Below the pieces are notes generated by a model. That model saw only the letters and a list, made by a program, of their open reading frames with translations, was not told where the DNA came from and did not search any database. From Pseudomonadota bacterium (GTDB lineage Bacteria; Pseudomonadota; Gammaproteobacteria; Burkholderiales; JABEVD01): 21,493 nt of DNA. The stretch is taken from assembly GCA_021811205.1 (NCBI GenBank), contig JAJZPK010000015.1, forward strand, positions 1 through 21,493, read 5' to 3'. Shown piece by piece: positions 16,470-21,493 of this stretch. Every line of letters starts with the position of its first letter. Within the stretch, counting starts at the first letter, position 1. A program made the position numbers and the translations under genes.

Positions 16470-16498
16470 TTGATTAGGGATGCCCGCTGTCCTATAAA
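16470..16498 (+). promoter_or_regulatory. Sigma-70 promoter for the DsrC-like gene
   Basis: TTGATT (16470-16475) and TATAAA (16493-16498) are 17 bases apart, 32 bases before the ATG at 16530. A full AAGGAGAG ribosome site lies at 16518-16525. Confidence 0.65.
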
Positions 16499-16529
16499 TG
16501 AAATCCTGGCACCTCACAAGGAGAGGGAA

Positions 16530-16877
16530 ATGCTGAATATCGAAAACATGCTGAAGGATGATCCGGAAGGTCGCCTTGCCGCGCTTCCCGAATGGTCTGA
16601 AAAGATCGCCGAAAGCATCGCGGAAACGGAAGGGATAGCGCTTACCGAAGAACATTGGGAAGTGGTGAATCTGCTCAGGAACCATTACAGGCTGCACGGG
16701 CATGATCTGAGCGGCCCGAGGCTGCTTGGCGCGCTCGAGGAGCCTTTCGGGGCAAGAGGCGGAAAGAAGCATCTTTACGAACTCTTTCCGGGCGGGCCCG
16801 TCAACCAGGGAAGCAGGATTGCAGGCGTTCCACCCCCGCCTTACAGCCAGGACCCTTCCTTCGGCAGCGTGGAATAA
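16530..16877 (+). CDS. DsrC/TusE-family protein lacking both conserved cysteines
   Basis: DsrC-family proteins carry sulfur on C-terminal cysteines: TusE passes it on for tRNA thiolation and DsrC works with sulfite reductase. This 115-residue member keeps the fold, with WSEKIAESIAETEGIALTEE and then HWEVVNLLRNHY, and the C-terminal LFPGGPVNQ. Where the family reads ACK-IAGLPKP with a cysteine near the end, it reads GSRIAGVPPPP and ends SFGSVE. There is no cysteine in the whole protein. It therefore cannot act as a sulfur carrier; cysteine-free paralogues, called RspA in the DsrC literature, are thought to be regulatory. A good promoter and ribosome site argue that it is expressed. It converges on the DUF202 gene with 3 bases between stops. 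Confidence 0.9.
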   Translation: MLNIENMLKDDPEGRLAALPEWSEKIAESIAETEGIALTEEHWEVVNLLRNHYRLHGHDLSGPRLLGALEEPFGARGGKKHLYELFPGGPVNQGSRIAGVPPPPYSQDPSFGSVE

Positions 16878-16880
16878 GGC

Positions 16881-17186
16881 TCAATCTTCCTTCGGCAGCA
16901 TTTCCAACTGGCGCCTGATCACCTGGATGGCCTTGCTCATTTCGCGGTACTTGCGGATCCCGATCCAGACGGTCACAAGTCCGCTGGGCAGGCAGGCAAA
17001 GCCCACGGCTGTGAACCATGCCTGGTGGGAGAAATGGATGATCGAGATGCCCGCGATGAAGAGCGCAATCCCAGAGCGCAGATAGGAAAGCAGCGTTCTT
17101 TCGTTGGCGAGCAGCGTGCGGTCTATCGCGAGTTCGTCCCTCAGGATGAGCTCGGATGCCACGAATCTTGAGTAGGGAGTAGTCAT
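16881..17186 (-). CDS. DUF202 (YidH-like) inner membrane protein
   Basis: A 101-residue protein with the DUF202 signature LANERTLLSYLRSGIAL near residue 26 and two hydrophobic segments (about 38-52 and 56-76) ending in a basic C-terminal region. Its function is unknown. It is the last gene of the his-tat operon; its ATG overlaps the tatC stop as ATGA. Confidence 0.88.
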   Translation of the reverse strand: MTTPYSRFVASELILRDELAIDRTLLANERTLLSYLRSGIALFIAGISIIHFSHQAWFTAVGFACLPSGLVTVWIGIRKYREMSKAIQVIRRQLEMLPKED

Positions 17187-17908
17187 GTGTTGGGCTCTTC
17201 TTTTGGAACGAATTTTGCAAGGAAAATGCCTAGTTCGTACAGCAGCCAGAGGGGAACGGCGAGCATCGTCTGTGAGACGATGTCAGGCGGCGTGAACAGC
17301 GCACCCATGACGAAGGCACCGACGATCATGTAGGGGCGCCATTCCTTGAGTTTCGAAACTTCGATGAATCCCGTTCTGACCAGGATGATGACGATGATCG
17401 GAACTTCGAAGGTGATGCCGAAAGCGAGGAACAGCGTGAGGACGAAGTCCAGGTATTTCCCGATATCGGTCATCATCGACACGCCTTGCGGCGTCACTTT
17501 CGAAATGAAGCCGAATACGACGGGAAAGACGAGGAAATAGGCGAAGCTCATGCCGCAGTAGAAAAGGAAGGTGCTGCCCACGATGAGGGGTGCGACCAGC
17601 TTCTTTTCGTGCGCATAGAGCGCTGGAGCGACGAAGGCCCAGAGCTGGTAAAGCGTATGGGGAAGCGTGACGAGGAAGGCCGTCATGATCGCGATCTTCA
17701 TCGGCACGAGGAAGGGGGTGGTGACCTCGGTCGCGATCATGCTGCCGCCCTTGGGCAGATGGGCGAGCAGGGGATGCGCGAGAAATGTGTAAAGGTTTCT
17801 TGCCCAGGGTGCGAGAAACAGGAAGACGACGATGATGGCGATGCCGGATCGCAGAAGGCGTGTCCTGAGTTCGATCAGGTGGGAAATGATGCTTTCGGAA
17901 GTGCTCAT
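17183..17908 (-). CDS. tatC: Sec-independent protein translocase TatC
   Basis: TatC is the polytopic membrane receptor that recognises twin-arginine signal peptides and, with TatB, starts export of folded proteins. The 241-residue protein begins with the typical amphipathic HLIELRTRLLR and contains six hydrophobic segments. Conserved loops include FVAPALYAHEKK near residue 92 and GMSFAYFLVFPVVFGF. It overlaps tatB by 4 bases upstream and the DUF202 gene by 4 bases downstream, so all are translated from one message. Confidence 0.97.
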   Translation of the reverse strand: MSTSESIISHLIELRTRLLRSGIAIIVVFLFLAPWARNLYTFLAHPLLAHLPKGGSMIATEVTTPFLVPMKIAIMTAFLVTLPHTLYQLWAFVAPALYAHEKKLVAPLIVGSTFLFYCGMSFAYFLVFPVVFGFISKVTPQGVSMMTDIGKYLDFVLTLFLAFGITFEVPIIVIILVRTGFIEVSKLKEWRPYMIVGAFVMGALFTPPDIVSQTMLAVPLWLLYELGIFLAKFVPKEEPNT

Positions 17909-18312
17909 TTTTCGCCGAAATCGATCTTCATCTGTCTCGGGTCTTCTTCGGCGACAGGCTCGGATTTCTCAGTGCCATGTTCAGTCTTGTCGGCGAGCGG
18001 TTTTTTCACTTCGTTCAGCTCGACATGCATGGTCTCTTCTGCTTCCTTGAACCTGCGTTCATATTCCATGGCCTTGGTCTTCAGCTCGGCCTCGAGCTTC
18101 ATCGCCGATTCTCTGGCATCTTCCTGCATTTTCTTGATTTCATCGAAATTGGCTTCGCGCTGCAGTTCGACCTTGATGTCGTTGACATAGCGCTGGGCGC
18201 GCCCGACCATGACGCCCAGGGCGCGCGCCACCTTGGGCAGGCGCTCCGGACCGATGACGACCAGCGCGACGATCCCGATCAGGAAAAGCTCAGAAAAGCT
18301 GATGTCGAACAT
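17905..18312 (-). CDS. tatB: Sec-independent protein translocase TatB
   Basis: TatB pairs with TatC in the signal-peptide receptor. The 135-residue protein starts MFDISFSELFLIGIVALVV, its single membrane span, and continues with VIGPERLPKVARALG, the hinge and amphipathic helix. A long charged helix follows, rich in Glu, Lys and Arg, and the tail is acidic. It starts 3 bases after tatA. Confidence 0.96.
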   Translation of the reverse strand: MFDISFSELFLIGIVALVVIGPERLPKVARALGVMVGRAQRYVNDIKVELQREANFDEIKKMQEDARESAMKLEAELKTKAMEYERRFKEAEETMHVELNEVKKPLADKTEHGTEKSEPVAEEDPRQMKIDFGEK

Positions 18313-18315
18313 GGA

Positions 18316-18898
<583 letters not shown>

Positions 18899-18902
<4 letters not shown>

Positions 18903-19210
18903 TTTCTTCCCGCCTTCTCTTCTATCCCGGATATGCCTTCCCTTCTTTCCAGCTCGGCATACACGTCTTCAGGTTTCAGCCCGTGCCAGGCGAGTACGAC
19001 GAGGCTGTGGAACCAGAGATCGGCAATCTCTTTCACGACATGCAGTTTATCACCGTCCTTGGAGGCGAGCATCGTCTCGCCTGCTTCTTCGGCAATCTTT
19101 TTCAGTATGGCATCCTGTCCCTTGCCGAAAAGGGAAGCGACATAGGAGGACTTGGGATCCGAACCTTTCCTCGATTCGATGGTATCCGCAAGGCGTTCCA
19201 GTATGCTCAT
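18899..19210 (-). CDS. hisE: Phosphoribosyl-ATP pyrophosphatase HisE
   Basis: HisE removes pyrophosphate from phosphoribosyl-ATP, the second step of histidine synthesis. The 103-residue helical protein has [21 protein letters not shown] with the metal-binding EEAGE (about 41-45) and EIADLWFH. It is a separate gene, not fused to hisI as in enteric bacteria. It overlaps hisI upstream and hinT downstream by 4 bases. Confidence 0.96.
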
Positions 19211-19602
19211 GGCTTTCTTCCGTAGATTTCATCGGGCGCCTTGATCACCTCGTCGGTGATTACCCAATGGCCATTCTCCAGCTTCTGGAAAAAGCAGCTC
19301 TCTCTTCCCGTATGGCAGGCGATTCCGCCTTCCTGCTGGACCTTCAGCAGGATCACATCCTCGTCGCAGTCAAGGCGCATCTCGATGATCTTCTGGGTAT
19401 GTCCGGATTCTTCACCCTTCTTCCAGAGCTTCTTTCTGGACCGCGACCAGTAGACGGCGACCCCCGTTTTAACGGAAAGCTCGAGTGATTCGCGGTTCAT
19501 CCAGGCCACCATCAACACGCGCCCGGATTGGGCATCCTGGGCGACCGCGGGAACCAGTCCTTCGTTGGACCAGTTGATCTTGTTCAGCCAGTTGTCGTTC
19601 AA
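19207..19602 (-). CDS. hisI: Phosphoribosyl-AMP cyclohydrolase HisI
   Basis: HisI opens the adenine ring of phosphoribosyl-AMP, the third step of histidine synthesis. The 131-residue protein shows [32 protein letters not shown] and the metal-binding DCDED, with later cysteines in [12 protein letters not shown]. The start is TTG at 19602, overlapping the hisF stop as TTGA; the next ATG in frame would remove the first 30 residues, which belong to the family fold. Confidence 0.95.
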   Translation of the reverse strand: MNDNWLNKINWSNEGLVPAVAQDAQSGRVLMVAWMNRESLELSVKTGVAVYWSRSRKKLWKKGEESGHTQKIIEMRLDCDEDVILLKVQQEGGIACHTGRESCFFQKLENGHWVITDEVIKAPDEIYGRKP

Positions 19603-20360
19603 AGCCTCACCTCGATGTTGCGGCTCGCCATGTATTCCTTCGCCTGCCTCACGGTGTATTCGCCGTAATGGAAGATGCTGGCGGCAAGCACCGCATCGGC
19701 ATGCCCCTCGAGTACCCCGTCCGCGAGATGGACGAGATTGCCCACGCCACCGCTTGCGATCAGCGGGATGTCGAGCGCATCGGACACCTTGCGCGTGAGT
19801 TCAAGATCGAACCCGTTCTTCGTGCCGTCCCTGTCCATGCTGGTGAGCAGGATTTCTCCCGCGCCGAGCGACTGCATCTTCACTGCCCATTCTATCGCAT
19901 CCAACCCGGTTTGCCTTCTTCCGCCATGTGTAAAGACTTCCCATCTGTCGTCGCTCACCTTCTTTGCGTCGATGGCGACGACGATGCATTGGGAGCCGAA
20001 ACGGCTTGATGCGTCGGCGACGAGATCTGGATTGCTGACGGCTGAGGTGTTCATGCTGACCTTGTCGGCGCCCGCATTCAGGAGGCTCCTCACGTCAGCA
20101 ACCGCTCTCACGCCGCCGCCCACGGTGAGCGGAATGAATACCTGGGAAGCCACATCCTCGATGATCTTGAAGATGAGTCCGCGCTCGTCCGAGCTCGCCG
20201 TGATATCGAGGAAGGTGAGTTCGTCCGCCCCCTGTTCGTCGTAGCGCTTGGCGATCTCGACAGGGTCGCCTGCATCCCTGAGTCCCACGAAGTTGACGCC
20301 CTTGACGACTCTTCCCCCCGTCACATCGAGGCAAGGAATGATCCTTTTGGAAAGTCCCAT
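19599..20360 (-). CDS. hisF: Imidazole glycerol phosphate synthase cyclase subunit HisF
   Basis: HisF uses ammonia delivered by HisH to form imidazole glycerol phosphate and AICAR. The 253-residue TIM barrel has D12 in IIPCLDV and D131 in VVAIDAKK as catalytic acids, phosphate-binding LTVGGGVR, and SGGVGN in the last strand. I chose the ATG at 20360 because it begins the conserved fold and follows the hisA stop after 1 base; a frame from 20384 adds eight unsupported residues. Confidence 0.97.
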   Translation of the reverse strand: MGLSKRIIPCLDVTGGRVVKGVNFVGLRDAGDPVEIAKRYDEQGADELTFLDITASSDERGLIFKIIEDVASQVFIPLTVGGGVRAVADVRSLLNAGADKVSMNTSAVSNPDLVADASSRFGSQCIVVAIDAKKVSDDRWEVFTHGGRRQTGLDAIEWAVKMQSLGAGEILLTSMDRDGTKNGFDLELTRKVSDALDIPLIASGGVGNLVHLADGVLEGHADAVLAASIFHYGEYTVRQAKEYMASRNIEVRL

Positions 20361-20361
20361 G

Positions 20362-21114
20362 CTAGTCCAGATAGTGCGGGGCAAGCGAGTCTGCGAGCGA
20401 CTGCGCTTCCCTGAAGTTCAGCGTACCTTCGTAGATGGCGCGTCCGGTGATCGCGCCCATGATGCCTTCCGACTCGATGCTGCAAAGCGCCCTGACGTCG
20501 TCCAGGTTGGTGACGCCGCCGCTCGCGATCACGGGAATGGTGAGTTCGCGCGCAAGCTTCAATGTCGCCTCGATGTTGACCCCGGTGAGCATGCCGTCCC
20601 GCCCTATATCGGTATAGATGACGGCTTCCACGCCGTAATCCTGGAACCGCTTGGCGAGATCCACGACGTCGTGTCCAGTCACCTTGGACCAGCCATTGAC
20701 CGCAACCTTGCCATCCTTGGCGTCGAGCCCGACCATGATGTGGCCCGGGAATGCGTTGCAGGCGTCGTGCAGAAATCCCGGCGTCTTGACGGCTGCCGTG
20801 CCGATGATGATGTAGGAAACACCGTCGTCGAGATAGCGTTCTATGGTTTCGAGGTCCCTGATGCCGCCGCCGAGCTGAACCGGGACTTCATCGCCGACCG
20901 CTTCGATCACGGAACGGATGGCGTCTTCGTTCTTGGGTTTGCCGGCGAATGCGCCGTTCAGATCGACGAGGTGCAGCCTTTTCGCGCCCTGGTCGAGCCA
21001 GTGTTTTGCCATGGTGGCCGGATCATCCGAAAAGACGGTGGCGTCTTCCATCAGTCCCTGTTTGAGGCGAACGCATTCGCCGTCCTTCAAATCGATAGCA
21101 GGAATAATCAACAT
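20362..21114 (-). CDS. hisA: ProFAR isomerase HisA
   Basis: HisA opens the ribose ring of ProFAR by an Amadori rearrangement, the step before HisF and HisH. The 250-residue TIM barrel begins [12 protein letters not shown] with D8, has D131 in VGLDAKDG, phosphate loops LGGGIRD and ASGGVTN, and YTDIGRDG near 167. It overlaps the end of hisH by 7 bases. Confidence 0.97.
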   Translation of the reverse strand: MLIIPAIDLKDGECVRLKQGLMEDATVFSDDPATMAKHWLDQGAKRLHLVDLNGAFAGKPKNEDAIRSVIEAVGDEVPVQLGGGIRDLETIERYLDDGVSYIIIGTAAVKTPGFLHDACNAFPGHIMVGLDAKDGKVAVNGWSKVTGHDVVDLAKRFQDYGVEAVIYTDIGRDGMLTGVNIEATLKLARELTIPVIASGGVTNLDDVRALCSIESEGIMGAITGRAIYEGTLNFREAQSLADSLAPHYLD

Positions 21115-21493
21115 AGCCTGACCTGTTTTTCTCCAGTCGAAAACTCGCCGTTCCAGGCGGAGAAATTGCGCAAAAGGGCAAGCCCGGCATGCTGGCTTTT
21201 CTCCGGATGAAATTGTACGGCAAAAATATTGCGCTTCGCCACGGCGCTTGCGAAACGGAAGGGATAGCGGCTGTGGGCCGCAACAATGCCTTCATCTTCC
21301 GGTTCGACGTAATAGCTGTGCACGAAATAGAAGCGGCTTTGATCTGCTATCCCTTCCCAAAGGGGGTGAGACATGCATTCTTCGACCTCGTTCCATCCGA
21401 TGTGCGGCACTTTCAGTTTCTCTCCGGATGCATCATGCATCTCATCAGCGCGCACGCGCTTCCGTGCATCATTGCGGCTGGCAAGTCCAGATC
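21108..21493 (-). CDS. hisH: Imidazole glycerol phosphate synthase glutaminase subunit HisH, 5' part outside window
   Basis: HisH releases ammonia from glutamine for HisF. Only the C-terminal portion (about 128 codons) is here. It includes [22 protein letters not shown] and the QFHPEKSQ box with the His and Glu of the catalytic triad; the catalytic cysteine would lie upstream outside the window. The frame is open to the right edge, so the GTG at 21455 is internal. The few residues at the very edge match the family poorly, which may reflect divergence or low-quality sequence. Confidence 0.92.
   Translation of the reverse strand, partial: SGLASRNDARKRVRADEMHDASGEKLKVPHIGWNEVEECMSHPLWEGIADQSRFYFVHSYYVEPEDEGIVAAHSRYPFRFASAVAKRNIFAVQFHPEKSQHAGLALLRNFSAWNGEFSTGEKQVRLC

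Noticed and set aside
21456..21493. Frameshift at the edge of hisH
   Set aside because: Similarity to the family is weak over the last dozen residues, but the frame remains open and a shift would need more upstream sequence to judge.

Overview
The window looks like betaproteobacterial chromosome. The evidence is the run hisH-hisA-hisF-hisI-hisE-hinT-tatA-tatB-tatC, the sspA-sspB pair beside a tRNA-Thr gene, and an HtrA protease next to a NIF3-family gene, all neighbourhoods familiar from that class. A cysteine-free DsrC-family protein hints at a sulfur- or iron-oxidising relative, but the genus cannot be named from this sequence.

The window has two parts. Right of about 9773 lie conserved housekeeping genes: tRNA-Thr, sspB, sspA and a NIF3-like gene on the minus strand; htrA, a tatD-family gene and tcdA overlapping on the plus strand; rlmD and gluQ on the minus strand; the DsrC-like gene on the plus strand; then a tightly coupled minus-strand operon from hisH (cut by the right edge) to a DUF202 membrane protein.

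Left of the tRNA is an accessory region that looks like the end of a genomic island. Its core is a minus-strand operon of four tightly packed genes: a PLD-SNF2 helicase of 1131 residues, a RecF/OLD-like ABC ATPase without a TOPRIM domain, a small PIN-like protein whose start overlaps the ATPase stop, and a very large Eco57I-type adenine methyltransferase. The methyltransferase frame stays open to base 1 and covers about 3.1 kb. Helicase, methylase and ATPase together resemble a restriction or Hma-type (helicase-methylase-ATPase) antiphage system. The coupled ATPase-PIN pair is the least familiar part and the best candidate for something new.

Between this operon and the tRNA lie a small zinc-ribbon gene and an ArdA-family antirestriction gene, both on the plus strand. 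They are followed by a repeat-rich 200-base stretch that touches the tRNA 3' end, the usual insertion point for integrating elements. An anti-restriction DNA mimic beside a modification/helicase operon suggests a mobile defence module, although no integrase is visible.
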